Below, piece by piece: positions 36,219 through 46,317 of a stretch of DNA of 64,000 nucleotides (within the stretch, counting starts at the first letter, position 1; every line of letters starts with the position of its first letter). This stretch comes from Ehretia macrophylla. Its lineage: Eukaryota > Streptophyta > Magnoliopsida > Boraginales > Ehretiaceae. A model generated the notes under the pieces. The model had not been told where the DNA came from. It saw only the letters and a list, made by a program, of their open reading frames with translations, and searched no databases. The translations under genes and the position numbers were made by a program. The stretch lies in NCBI GenBank assembly GCA_037974665.1, contig CM075768.1, positions 7,527,501 to 7,591,500 on the forward strand, in the 5' to 3' direction.

Positions 36219-36824
36219 AAGTACACTATGTACAAATTCAATGCAATGTATTTTGTAAATAAGTGCGATGTTCGACCCGGGCCCAGGCACCTCAGCTACA
36301 ACTATTGCAAACTCGGATTAACGCGGTGGCCACGCTTAATTGCAAGATAAAGTAAACCAGCTCGGACAAGGTTCCAGCTCGGGTATAATCAATAATGATT
36401 TGATTCACTTTACCAGTATGGATTAGAGTCCAACTCGGTATAAGTCGGCTCCAGGTCAGTATGTTAGTTTGGGTCTAAACTCAAGCTCAACATTTGTCAA
36501 CATTAGTTTGACCAATTTTAAATATGACTGACGAGTCCAGGTTGGTGACAATTATATGGTTGCCCAGTTAACCAGCTTGGATTAGGATGATAACTCATTA
36601 GCCATGTCCAGCTCAGTTCTTAACAATTAATTACTTAAGTTTGAAAGGTCCATTATGCCAGACCGACCCTACTTACTTAAGAAAATTTGCGAAGGGAAAA
36701 AGTATACTTGTACGAACTCAAATAAAACGCAAATGAAACCAAAAATATTCATTTCATTAAATTAGAAGGAATACAAATTACAAAGCCCGACCCGGACGAG
36801 ATTACAAAAATCATTTAGGAGCAG
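36219..36824. other. Tat-B spacer
   Basis: Non-coding spacer between the tandem array and the antisense ORF, with scattered 'agctcgg' phrases (36,360-36,610) that look like worn repeats. No reading frame is supported. Confidence 0.5.
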
Positions 36825-39188
36825 GAGCAGAGGCAGTAACGTCGACTTCTTCCCCGACCTGGTCCATGCCCTTTTTGACAAAATCCATCACCTCTTAGGC
36901 TTGGGACTTGAAGTCGGCTGGAAGCTCAGGAACCTCCCAAAATTCTGGCGGTGAAGCCTCCAAGATTTCAATATAATTATTCTTGGAGGTGAGAAGAAAG
37001 GTCTTTGCTCGCTCCCGAGTGGTAACCTAGCCTCGAAAATAATATTCCAGCTCGGCGTACCTGGCCATGATCCTGCCTTCATTCTCCACCCAGCTTATCG
37101 CTGCGTCGCTAGACTTGAAGGCCTCCACTGCCTTCTCTCCATTCGTTCCGAGCCGGTCGAGTAATTTCTAGAATTTCGCCTCGGCCTTGCGACAGTCAAC
37201 CTTGTAGGGCTCCACATCTGTGGCCGCCGACTGGCGCCGGGCTTTCTCCGCCTCAAGCTCCTTCTCTTTGGCCATGAGCTCTGCCTTTAGACGGTTGACC
37301 TCATCTGCATCCTCCTTATACCTTTTGGAAGCCTCCAACCTTTGGGCATCGAGCTCAGCTTGGGCGTCAGCCCACCACTGCTCGAGCTCGACATAGCGAG
37401 TTTGAGCCTTAGAGAGGAAGCCGAGAATGGAGAGAGCGTGAGACTCAGCCTAAACAAGAAGACAGTGATTCCGATTAGCCGAGCTGAAAGGTATATCGTA
37501 CACAAGTAAATAAGCTCAACTCATCGTGGCGACGGTTGTCCTTAGGTCAAGTGAAAGCTGCTCTGGCGGGACCCTTGTCAACTTGGGGTCGCGGGCCACC
37601 TTGGCCGCCTCCATAAGGTCCCTGCTGGGGGGGTCACCTCGGCGGCCTTACCTTTCCTTGAGTATTCTGCCCGAGGCCGTTTCCTATTATCAGGTCTAGT
37701 GGATGAGCGCTCCTACATTACTACCCCCGAGCTCGGCCTCTTGGGCAGGGGAGACACCGAGGTCCCCTTGGAATTTACCTCGGTGCCAACCTCTTGAACT
37801 TGGCTGCTTAGACCACTGCCTGTGCTCTTGAGTAGCAGCGGGATTAAAACCAGACCGAGCCGAGCCTAGCCGAGCCGTTGGCCTCGGTCCCTCTTCTCTT
37901 TCTCTGGATGTAAGCAAGCTTTCCAATATCAGCCATGTTTGCAAAAAAACAAAGAGAAGAGATGTGAGAAATGACCAAACACTAACTGAAAAGGACAACA
38001 GTAGACAAGGAGACGGGGAGATCGGGCATTGATCCTGCTAACTGACCCTCTTCTAAGTCGGACTCTACATTCTCTTCGGGCTCAGGAAGTAGATGGGGAT
38101 GCTTCTTTTTCAGGTCGGGTTCTCTTCCAAATAACTTTGATTTCCAGATTATGTCCCACCTGAGGATGCCATCAATGTTAATCAACATACCCGGCTCAGG
38201 TCTCAGTACCTCGACCTCAACGAGTTCCGCTTCTGAAAGCTTGGGGTCGTCATTCACATTCTTCTTTAAGGAGGGATTCCAATCTACTTTGTACCCCCAA
38301 GTTCACAGCCGGTTCGACCCAATAGTAGTCGTTGTGTCAGCCCTTGTTGGAGGAGTGCCACTTGGTGAATATGGCATTACTAGCCCGAGCTGCGAAATGA
38401 AACCACCCTGGCTGCTTCGGGTTGGGCTTGCATACAAAGAACTGCCTGAACTGACGCAGGGTCAGCTTTACTTCCTTCTCGAGGCAGAATACATAAAACG
38501 CCACTACTACGGCCCAACCATTAGGTGACATCTGACCTGGGCTAAGCTCAAAGTAGTTCAGAATGCCAGCGATGAAATCGGGAAGTGGAAACCGGATGAC
38601 ATCGAAAGGGAGGTCATAGATAATGAAGTGATCGGGTGGAGGATAGCAGGCGGATTCGTGCCGACCTAGAACCTTCAGCTTGTGGTCTCGGTCCACCGAC
38701 CAATCCCTTAGCCTAGCGTTAGCCATCTGGATGGTGGAATGGCACTTACGCTTACAACATGCGAACAGTTGCTCTATCCTCTTTCCCCGAGCTGACGAAC
38801 CACTGGCTATAGCTGAGCTCCGAGGTCGGACTACCCTAACTGGGACTGCCTCAATTGGCTCTGCAATGGAAGCTCTAGCTAAATACTCCTGAGGTATCTC
38901 GACCCCCTCTAACCGGCTCAGAGGCAACCCATCCTCTCTATCTCCCAAATCTCCTAAGTCGGCCAAAGGATCCTCCTCAACCTCCTCTTGCACCTTCCTG
39001 ACCCTGATAACTTGGCAATCATCATCACTCTCCCTGGGCCCAGATTGCCGAGCTGATCCTTGAGACACACACATGCTGTCACCACCGTGACCTCCATCCG
39101 AGGTGGATTCCGAGCTCGACGGATTCTCGATCCCTCCATAGGATCTCACCTCCATCACTTGGGAATCTTCTGACTCCGACCTCCCCAT
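36825..39188 (-). mobile_element. Tat-B antisense gene (antisense ORF)
   Basis: Read on the minus strand from ATG at 39,188. The first 283-residue block (39,188-38,337) has an acidic Ser-rich N-terminus and then a globular part with ESACYPPPDHFIIYDLPFDV, IRFPLPDFIAGILNYFELSP and VFCLEKEVKLTLRQFRQFFV. This resembles the 'putative plant transposon protein' domain known from antisense ORFs of Grande-type elements. A second acidic block follows (38,257-37,982), then a Glu/Ala/Lys coiled coil (about 37,450-37,150, with EASKRYKEDADEVNRLKAEL) and a tail ending near 36,825. Known relatives are spliced. The gene product and role are not established. It is a fossil part of Tat-B. Confidence 0.7.
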
Positions 39189-39440
39189 ACTGTTTACAAA
39201 TTAAAATATATGTACAGAAATATCTAAAGGAAGTCGGGACGTACTCATCACTCTAATTGTGAAAGATGACCCGATCTAATTGCCTCCGACCTAACTGTCT
39301 CCAAGCTAATAGATCCCGATCTGAACACACCGAGAAGATTGTTTGCCGAACTAAAAATATCCGACCACTCTGGTTGCTAACGTGAAAGCTCTCCAAATTT
39401 TGTGATCAAAGTGTGAAATGAATCTCGAACTTCAGGGACC

Positions 39441-39450
39441 TATTTATAAG
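39441..39450 (-). promoter_or_regulatory. Candidate TATA box for the Tat-B antisense gene
   Basis: CTTATAAATA on the minus strand, about 253 bases before the ATG at 39,188 and outside the 3' LTR. It fits a separate antisense promoter in the space between the antisense ORF and the polypurine tract. Confidence 0.5.
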
Positions 39451-39630
39451 CAACTCCAGTAACCGTCTCGGGAATCCCAAACATCGCTTCTCGTCATAAT
39501 TGCTAGGTGACGTGTCAGCTATCCGAAGAGCATGCAACGCTGACGTAGCCATTCTCACTCTGCCGGGGTTGGGCACCTCCAGCTCGGGAACAACTCTCAA
39601 ATCTAGATCTCACCCTCTCGGTCTCAACTT

Positions 39631-39645
39631 AGAGGGAGGGGGGAT
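39631..39645 (+). other. Tat-B polypurine tract
   Basis: AGAGGGAGGGGGGAT lies directly before the 3' LTR and would prime plus-strand synthesis in a live element. Confidence 0.8.
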
Positions 39646-40102
39646 TAATGAGGGTAGACCCCGAGCTGAGATAAGATACCCACACCGAACTGAGACCGGC
39701 TAACCCGAGCCAAGGCCAGCATATTCTGCTAATGCCTAACCTGGATACCGATCCGACCTCATCCCGACCTAGAAAAACCCCAACCTCTGCGCCAACTGTC
39801 CTGATATGACGTAAAGCTACATCGCATTAAATGCTGTCAGATTCGAATTTAGTATAAATAGAGTTTCACCCCTTCATTTCGGAGGTAACTCGTCATTAAA
39901 TGCTCTCAGCTACTTCGCCAGCTCGGACATACTAATCATTCGCACGCCTAAAGGGAAAATCCAGGTCATCACCCCGCTTTTTTCCTTCATTTTCCTTCTG
40001 TCAGGTAGCCGACCCGAAAATCCAGGTCAGGAAGCCGACCCAAAATTCCATCTCGACAGGAGTAGCCTCCCAACTTCAACTGCGAGATTCCCAACCTCGA
40101 CA
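39646..40102 (+). mobile_element. Tat-B 3' LTR
   Basis: 457 bp, from the polypurine tract to CCTCGACA, followed by the target duplication GTAAC. It contains a TATAAATA box at 39,853-39,860 on the element's own strand and two worn copies of a 'gtcaggtagccgaccc' phrase (39,998 and 40,026). Confidence 0.85.
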
Positions 40103-40308
40103 GTAACAGACAAACAAGCCAAACAATAAATACACACAAAAGAACTTGGAAGTTGGATTGACAATCTTCCATTTTGTTCTTTTATCTCCCATCCAAAGGG
40201 AAGAAGAAAATTTATTAACTAACTAGTAATCGTGCATGGTCATTGACTAGATTTTGAGAAATTCGCATCGTAAGATCTTCTTATTCAAGTTTCTTGGAAA
40301 TTAACATT

Positions 40309-41724
40309 TTACAAAATATCATTAATCATTTTTCCCAGAAAATTGTAAGATGAACCATCCACAGTCAAAGCTCTGCGGCTCTTCTCTTGCAAATCCTTCA
40401 TTTTCTTTCTCTTCTCATTGTTCATCATAAGGTCTCTTATTGCGCTCTCTATCTCCTCTGCGGTAACAATCATCTGGTTGGTATCCATCTTGTACTCCAT
40501 CTTGATATTCACCGCTAATCCCAACTCTGCTACTATCTCAAAGGCATTAATTTGTTGCTCGGCATACATAGGCCATGCTGCAATAGGCACCCCAAACCAT
40601 ATGCTTTCCAATATGGAATTCCAACCACAATGTAAGATAAAACCACCAACAGATGGGTGAGACAAGACTTCAGTTTGTGGTGCCCATCCAATTACTTTAC
40701 CCATACTTGAAGTCCTGTCGAGGAAACCTTCCGGCAAGACTTCATCAGGATTTTCATATTCAGTTGGAGCATCCATCTTGCCATTCAGTGGAGGCCGCCG
40801 TAAGCACCACAAGAAACGGTAGCCACTTCGTTCCAACGCATCTGCTATCTCCTTCACCTGGTCCTCGTTGAAGCATCCATAACTTCCAAAACAAAGGAAC
40901 AACACAGAGGAAGTGGGATGATTGTCCAACCATTTCATGATGGCATCATCTGATTCTTGTTTAGAAGCCGTGTTGATTATAGGTCCTATTGCGTAAACTG
41001 GTGGGGCAATATTTCCATTTGAGAGGGACTTGATTGCATATGGCTCTAGATCCAGGAATGTGTTAATCATGATACCCTTTGCCTCTCGGATCTTCCTAGC
41101 AGAATAAAGGACTGCGGCTGATCCGCCATTGATATTATCTAGCACCGTTGAAGGCAAAACCTTTGCTGGAACTGGGATGATGAAAGATGGAACAGACAAT
41201 TCAGCATCGGAGTCCTTATAATCAGTGACGTCCAGGTTCTGTTTCTCTTTGAGATCGAGGATATGCAACTTTAAGCCAAGAAAGCCAGCACCAGATGTAA
41301 AGAAGACATAGCTTAGAAGCCTCAATTCATTGGCCACATCAATCATGGCGACAGAAAACATGTCGACAATGATACATGAAACCATTCTAGACTTGAACCT
41401 AATGATGTCGAGGATTACTTCTTTAACATGCGGCTTATGAGAGCTAATGAGATCAAAGGACAGAACAACTTTAGACTTGGATGTTGATGATGAATCAGTG
41501 TGTTGGCCTTGAGGGAGGTTGATGAATCTCATGCGTGAATTAGCGTCTGTTGTGCTCATCGACTTGATGTAATCATCCACGCACGTGTCGAAAGGAAGTT
41601 GTATGATGAGGAATGTGACGGAGAGCCGTTTGTCTCGACCAATTACCAGTTTTCCCATCTCAACTGCCGATACAAGATGACCCAATCCAGGTCCGGGAAT
41701 GAACACCACTTCCAAATTTTCCAT
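40309..41724 (-). CDS. UDP-glycosyltransferase, UGT71 type (copy 2)
   Basis: The 471-residue, intronless reading frame is a family-1 plant glycosyltransferase, cytosolic and expected to glycosylate a small acceptor from a UDP-sugar. Catalytic His16 (GLGHLVSAVEMGKL) and probable partner Asp121 (IIVDMF) are present. The PSPG box runs from Trp347 to about Gln390 with HCGWNS at 365-370. Just before it this copy has Leu (FILHCGWNS) where copy 1 and most relatives have Ser, a small oddity in the donor pocket wall. Compared with copy 1 it lacks the DSDA duplication, having KEKQNLDV there, lacks three residues near 435 and ends nine residues earlier. The C-terminal halves are about 92 percent identical, the N-terminal halves about 77 percent. 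It looks functional. The acceptor is unknown. Confidence 0.95.
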   Translation of the reverse strand: MENLEVVFIPGPGLGHLVSAVEMGKLVIGRDKRLSVTFLIIQLPFDTCVDDYIKSMSTTDANSRMRFINLPQGQHTDSSSTSKSKVVLSFDLISSHKPHVKEVILDIIRFKSRMVSCIIVDMFSVAMIDVANELRLLSYVFFTSGAGFLGLKLHILDLKEKQNLDVTDYKDSDAELSVPSFIIPVPAKVLPSTVLDNINGGSAAVLYSARKIREAKGIMINTFLDLEPYAIKSLSNGNIAPPVYAIGPIINTASKQESDDAIMKWLDNHPTSSVLFLCFGSYGCFNEDQVKEIADALERSGYRFLWCLRRPPLNGKMDAPTEYENPDEVLPEGFLDRTSSMGKVIGWAPQTEVLSHPSVGGFILHCGWNSILESIWFGVPIAAWPMYAEQQINAFEIVAELGLAVNIKMEYKMDTNQMIVTAEEIESAIRDLMMNNEKRKKMKDLQEKSRRALTVDGSSYNFLGKMINDIL

Positions 41725-41851
41725 CTCTCATCTGAAGTTGCAAGTTGCTTTGAGGCGTTGGTCTCTCCTCTATCAATTAGCAAAGTCAGCACATATGAGC
41801 TTGGCTACCAATCATGTATTACCTGTTAGGGATAAGAAATCAAGACGGCAT

Positions 41852-41857
41852 CACGTG
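41852..41857. promoter_or_regulatory. G-box upstream of UGT copy 2
   Basis: CACGTG about 130 bases before the ATG. The same place in unit 1 reads GGCATGTGAAAG, so the palindrome is specific to copy 2. G-boxes bind bZIP/bHLH factors; use here is inference. Confidence 0.4.
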
Positions 41858-42366
41858 AATTTGTAGGGACAAGAAATCCAAGGGCAGATATTCTCCTGCA
41901 CAAAGTGGGGCCCTATGTCTACTTCAATTGTAATAAAAAATGTTATGGCTTCGACTTAAAAAACACTGTAATGTTATGCACGCTGGGTTTGAAAAAAAAA
42001 AAAAAAAACACACATACATTATTTTGTACTCAAACATCAATTTAACCAAAAACTAGCTAAAAATGACCTCTAATTTCCATTTTTCACAAAGTTGATTACA
42101 AATGTAACCTAGTTTTATTGAGCTTAATACATATTTTTTACAAAGTAGATTACAAACATCCCAATCAAGATCCCCTTGTCTGCCCTTTGCAAAAGATGGT
42201 AATATACATACTGCGAAAGGGGGCTACTAAAAAAGAGTGGCTGTCGACTTTCTTGGACTTGGCTATCTCCAAAGCATCTCATTCCAACTTCCTCAAGAAC
42301 TTTGGAAGAAAATTTGGAGCTTGAAAGTGCCGACCAAAATTTGTGGTAGGATTATATCCGTATTCT

Positions 42367-43075
42367 TGTTGGGCTTGTTGTCCTAATTTTAGCCTTAATC
42401 ATATTCTTAGTAGAAATAGAATCTTTTTATACTTATAAGGATAAATACTATTAGTGGTCCTTTATTTTTAGGAATTGTGACACTTTGACATTATATCTTT
42501 TGAAATAAATTTTTTGGTTTTAAATGTATTATAAATTTAACACTGTTGATCTAACATGCTTATTCTTTTAGTTTGTTAACGTTTTTTGCATGTGATTGAT
42601 ACAAAATTTGATTGCTTTTTTTTTTTTTTTTAACCTAACTCATCACACGTGTATATAGAAATTGTCCAATTTAATCGTAAAAAATAAGTGTTATAAAAAA
42701 CACGTGTCAATCATGTGCAAAAAAAATTAACAAACTAACGGAATAAACAAATTGGGTCAATAGTGTCAAATTTACAATACATTTAAGACTAAAAAATTCA
42801 TTTTGAAAGATATAAAAGAAAAGTGTCACAACCGTCAAAGAAAAGGGACGACTTGTGGCATTTACGCTATCTATGAATATTAGCTAACATCTTTGAGATG
42901 TGTTAGAGTGTTGAAACATAGAGAGATAAAGGTTATATAATGAGTTATATCTTGTGTATTTGTTCATTAACGCAATATAGTAAAACCTTCTCTTCTTTTT
43001 TTGTGAATTAGATTTTGTCAAACCATGTTAAATCTCGTGTTCATATTATTTTCTCATCTATTGGTCCTTCTAACA
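42367..43075 (+). mobile_element. Small Copia LTR with a MITE inside
   Basis: It starts TGTTGGGCTTGTTGTCC and ends CTTCTAACA. It has the Copia leader features 'ttgtgtatttgttcattaac' and, just after the end, CACCATTAGAGCTAG, which resembles a worn initiator-Met primer site (TGGTATCAGAGC). Without the MITE the LTR would be only about 280 bp. No following gag is visible. Confidence 0.5.
42439..42867. mobile_element. MITE with long inverted repeats
   Basis: The outer ends (ATAAATACTATTAGTGGTCC at the left; at the right the complement CGTAAATGCCACAAGTCGTCC) begin inverted repeats of roughly 150 bp that include 'aaatgtattataaattt' and 'ttagtttgttaac'. The centre is T-rich (42,620-42,635). No clear target duplication was found. 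It is probably Mutator-type, like the MITE at 22,361, but a different family. Confidence 0.6.
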
Positions 43076-43848
43076 CCCTTGATGTCTAACAAGCACCATT
43101 AGAGCTAGTTTGGAGGAAATTTGAGGAATTCGTTTGTTCGTATTCTGTTTCCGTTGCATTGTTGTGGAAAAATTTGTCACCAGTTGTTCAACAAAAAACG
43201 TAGCCTTGTTCTGGAAATTGTCGTAGTTTTGCCATGGTTGTTGCAATTCATTAATCTTTGTAGAAAAAAAAAAAAAAAAAAACTGTTGTCTAGAAGTTGT
43301 ACGGAGTTTGGCGGAGGTTCAAGCTACCTATGAACTCGCACCAAAATAAAGAATAGAAGCAGAATTAAACATCAAAATCACAAGTACTATCACGATCTAG
43401 ACCGATAAACGCATAAAAATCATGAAGACAGGCGAAAACTAATCAAGCTAGTACTGTAAAATTACCTATTGAAGCTACGCTTGAAAAACACTCCAAATGA
43501 AAATTTCATCTTTGCTCACACACACATGACGTCATGAGGATGGAGTACGATGAGAGCTTAGCACAAGCAGCTGCACACCTCCTTATAGAAGCGCTAATCC
43601 GGAGAAGAGAGAGTGAGAGTGACAGGTTGGGGGTGTTAGAAGGTCTAATGTGTACAACTCGTGCGAAGTAAAATGTTGCAGTATATTATTTTGGGCCAGA
43701 GCCGAATTAAAGAATATATAATAAGAAGCAGTAAAGAACAAAATACAAAATATGAAAGCAATAAAATACAGAATAACAACTAAGAGTATATGCAATGAAT
43801 AAGTAAACGAAAGCAATTTTATTTCACTAAAACAAAAGATTACAGAAA
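43076..43848. other. Intergenic, no gene recognised
   Basis: It holds a 19-base A run (43,264-43,282) after 'cattaatctttgtag', perhaps the tail of a retroposed sequence, and AT-rich DNA leading to the Copia LTR. No supported reading frame. Confidence 0.4.
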
Positions 43849-44473
43849 CTTGAATATAAATACAAGTTAGAAGACAAAATAAATAAATAAAGCTTGTTCA
43901 TCGAAAATTGACCTTTTCTTTAAAAGTTTATCCATGAATATCCAATACAATGGTGATAACATAAATAAGAAAAGGTCAATTTTCGCGGCGCAATGGTGCT
44001 AACATCCTATTTGCGGATACCACCCAGGATACAAAGGTAGATCCTTCGTAAAAGCAACACTACAATTTACGAAGCTTTTGAACCGATAGTGGCGAACTCT
44101 GTCTAATGTTAAACTAAAATGCTAACTATAACGCTAAATGCTCTGAATATTGCTGGAAAATGCTCGTGCCAAATGAGGTTCAAAGGAGAAGTATTTATAA
44201 GCAAAGGATGAGACAAATCTGATAGCCACTTCCACCATGCAAATCGTGGGATTACATCCCATTTACTCCACTTTCTCTTCTTGCTAATGAAGCCAAACAT
44301 GAGAATGTCCACTTTCTTTACTCCACACATGTACAAAATGTGTTGTACGTGGATCAGCCTACCACTTATGCATCTACAACTAATCGAAAAATGTGGGCAA
44401 TAGGCGTGGGTCAACAACGTGGACTAAGAGTGGGAATTTAGCTCAATTTCTCATTCACCACTTTTCTCCAACA
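43849..44473 (-). mobile_element. Copia-B 3' LTR
   Basis: It starts TGTTGGAGAAAAGTGG at 44,473, right after the purine tract ATGTGGGGAT. It matches the 5' LTR in blocks such as 'gatccttcgtaaaagcaaca' and 'aatttctcattcaccactt'. A GTATTTATA-type TATA region lies near 44,190-44,200. The far edge is approximate. Confidence 0.8.
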
Positions 44474-45145
44474 ATCCCCACATGAATGGAAATTGGCCAT
44501 TCAAATATGAATGCAAACCCTAGAGAGAGTTCGGTAGAAGGATACTGCATCAGGATAGGAAGCTTTTGACTTTGAACCTTTCTTAGTGAAAACTATCGAG
44601 TTTACTTGCTAACCAATGAACGCGATGTCTTGAACTATTCAGCTTTGGTGTAAACCAAGTCAATAGAGTTCACATAGCACCCCCTGGACACTGTTAAGTT
44701 CTCACGGTTGTGTTTATTTTGGCCCTGAATAACTCCCGGTATTCATGAGTACTCTAGAGAATTCAGCCTTCAAAATTCTCGTAGGATCGGCCCAGTCCTA
44801 ACTCGCACAGGTGATCACTTATTAAGAGTATTCCTGCAATACCCCACTTGGATTTTTTAATATATAAGTATCATTAAAATCATAGCTTAGCCTAAACCAC
44901 ATGCAGGCAGCACTGTCTACTCATCATAGGAATAGGCGGGAATATTACCCTCACAGTGTTCCCGGTGAATCATTCATAACTCAGTTTCTCCCTTTGAACC
45001 TACATTTAGGGATCTCTTGTCACGTAGGTAGGGTTTTCCACTATGATGACTCTTTAGACATAGGCTTAAGATCCATTCCCCTCGACGACTTGTAAACTTG
45101 TTCTTTGTTTAAACTTTTAGTAAGCAGATCTGCAATGTTATCCTT

Positions 45146-46317
45146 TTACTTTACATAGTCAATTGAGATAATCCCATTAGAAAGCAATTGTTTAACGGTA
45201 TTATTTATGTGACGAATATGTCTAGACTTACCATTGTACATACTACTATGTGCCCTTCCAATAGCAGATTGACTATCACAGTGTATGCAGATAGCTAGCA
45301 CAGGTGTCAGCCAATTTGGAATATCTTCTAGGAATTGTCGAAGCCATTCGGCTTCCTCTGCAGCTTTATTCAAAGCTATAAACTCAAATTCTATCGTGGA
45401 TCTGGCTATACACATTTGCTTAGTGAATTTTCAAGAGACGACTGCCCCTCCCAAAGTAAAAACATATCCACTCGTGGATTTGAAGTCTTTAGTATCCGAT
45501 ATCTAGTTGGCATCACTGTACCCCTCTAGTACAGCTGGATATCGGGTATAGTGCAACCCGAAGTTCAAAGTATATCTCAGATACCTTATAACTCTTATTA
45601 TAGTTGTCCAATGTGTTTGCCCTGGATTGCTAGTATATCTGCTCAATTTGTTGATAGCATATGCTATATCGGGCCTAGTGCAATTCATCAAGCACATTAG
45701 ACTACCAATAATTCGTGAATACTATACTTGAAATATTCCATCACTAGTAATTTTAGATAGATGTACGTTTACATCTACTGGTGTCTTAACCAGTATCTCA
45801 ACTTTCTTGTTGAACTTGTCTAGTATGTTCTCAATATAATGAGGCTGGACAACACTAGTCCGTCAGATGTTCTGGTGATCTTCACACCTAGAATAACATC
45901 TGCTTCCTCCATATCCTTCATATCGAAGTTACTAGATAACATCTTCTTGGTAGACTTAATGACATTGATATTGCTTTCCATAATTAGCATATCGTCCATA
46001 TAAAGACAAACAATGACATACTATTCACTCGTGCCTTTCACATAGACACATTTGTCACATTCGTTTATTCTAAAGCCATTTGACATCATGACTTTATCGA
46101 ACTTCTTGTGCCATTGTTTGGGTGTTTGTTTTAATCCGTACAGGGATTTTACAAGCTAACAGACCTTCTTCTCCTTACCTAGAACTACAAATCCATCGGG
46201 CCGTTCTAAATAGATTTTCTCATCTAACTCTTCATTCAAGAAGGCCGTCTTTACATCTATTTGGTGTATTTTTAAGTTGTTGATAGCTACTATGGCTATC
46301 AATATCTGAATGGATAT
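45146..46317 (-). mobile_element. Copia-B RT (C-terminal part) and RNase H
   Basis: The RT entry INNLKIHQIDVKTAFLNEEL (46,280-46,220) and the polymerase box YMDDMLIM near 45,990 are visible. [20 protein letters not shown] lies at 45,690-45,630. RNase H (45,415-45,146) has EFIALNKAAEEAEWLRQF and HCDSQSAIGRAHSSMYNGKS. This is a typical plant Copia. It is a fossil. Confidence 0.85.

Larger units (their letters stand above)
30763..40102 (+). mobile_element. Tat-lineage Ty3/Gypsy retrotransposon (Tat-B) with antisense ORF
   Basis: Both ends are present and flanked by the 5-bp target duplication GTAAC (30,758-30,762 and 40,103-40,107). Order: 5' LTR, gag, protease, RT, RNase H, integrase, tandem-repeat spacer, antisense ORF, polypurine tract, 3' LTR. 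The antisense ORF after integrase marks the Tat/Grande-type lineage. It is broken, with several interruptions and a 5' LTR much shorter than the 3' LTR. Over about 170 aligned LTR bases I count about two dozen differences (roughly 14 percent), mostly transitions, so the insertion is several million years old at usual plant rates. It lies downstream of UGT copy 2 within the duplicated unit. Confidence 0.92.
40103..41995. repeat. Segmental duplication unit 2, right part (carries UGT copy 2)
   Basis: It matches 22,290-24,665 in unit 1: 'ggaagttggattgacaat' downstream of the gene, the whole coding region, and 'gccctatgtctacttcaat' upstream. It lacks the MITE found in unit 1. The first bases GTAAC are the Tat-B target duplication. 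Confidence 0.8.

Noticed and set aside
35701-36290. Minus-strand frames with repeated GPLQ/ARG-type residues, looking like a repeat protein
   Set aside because: They are the reverse translation of the tandem array and the integrase end of Tat-B; the periodicity is that of the DNA repeat.
38151-38528. Plus-strand open frame of 125 codons
   Set aside because: It lies opposite the better supported antisense gene of Tat-B and has no domain features.
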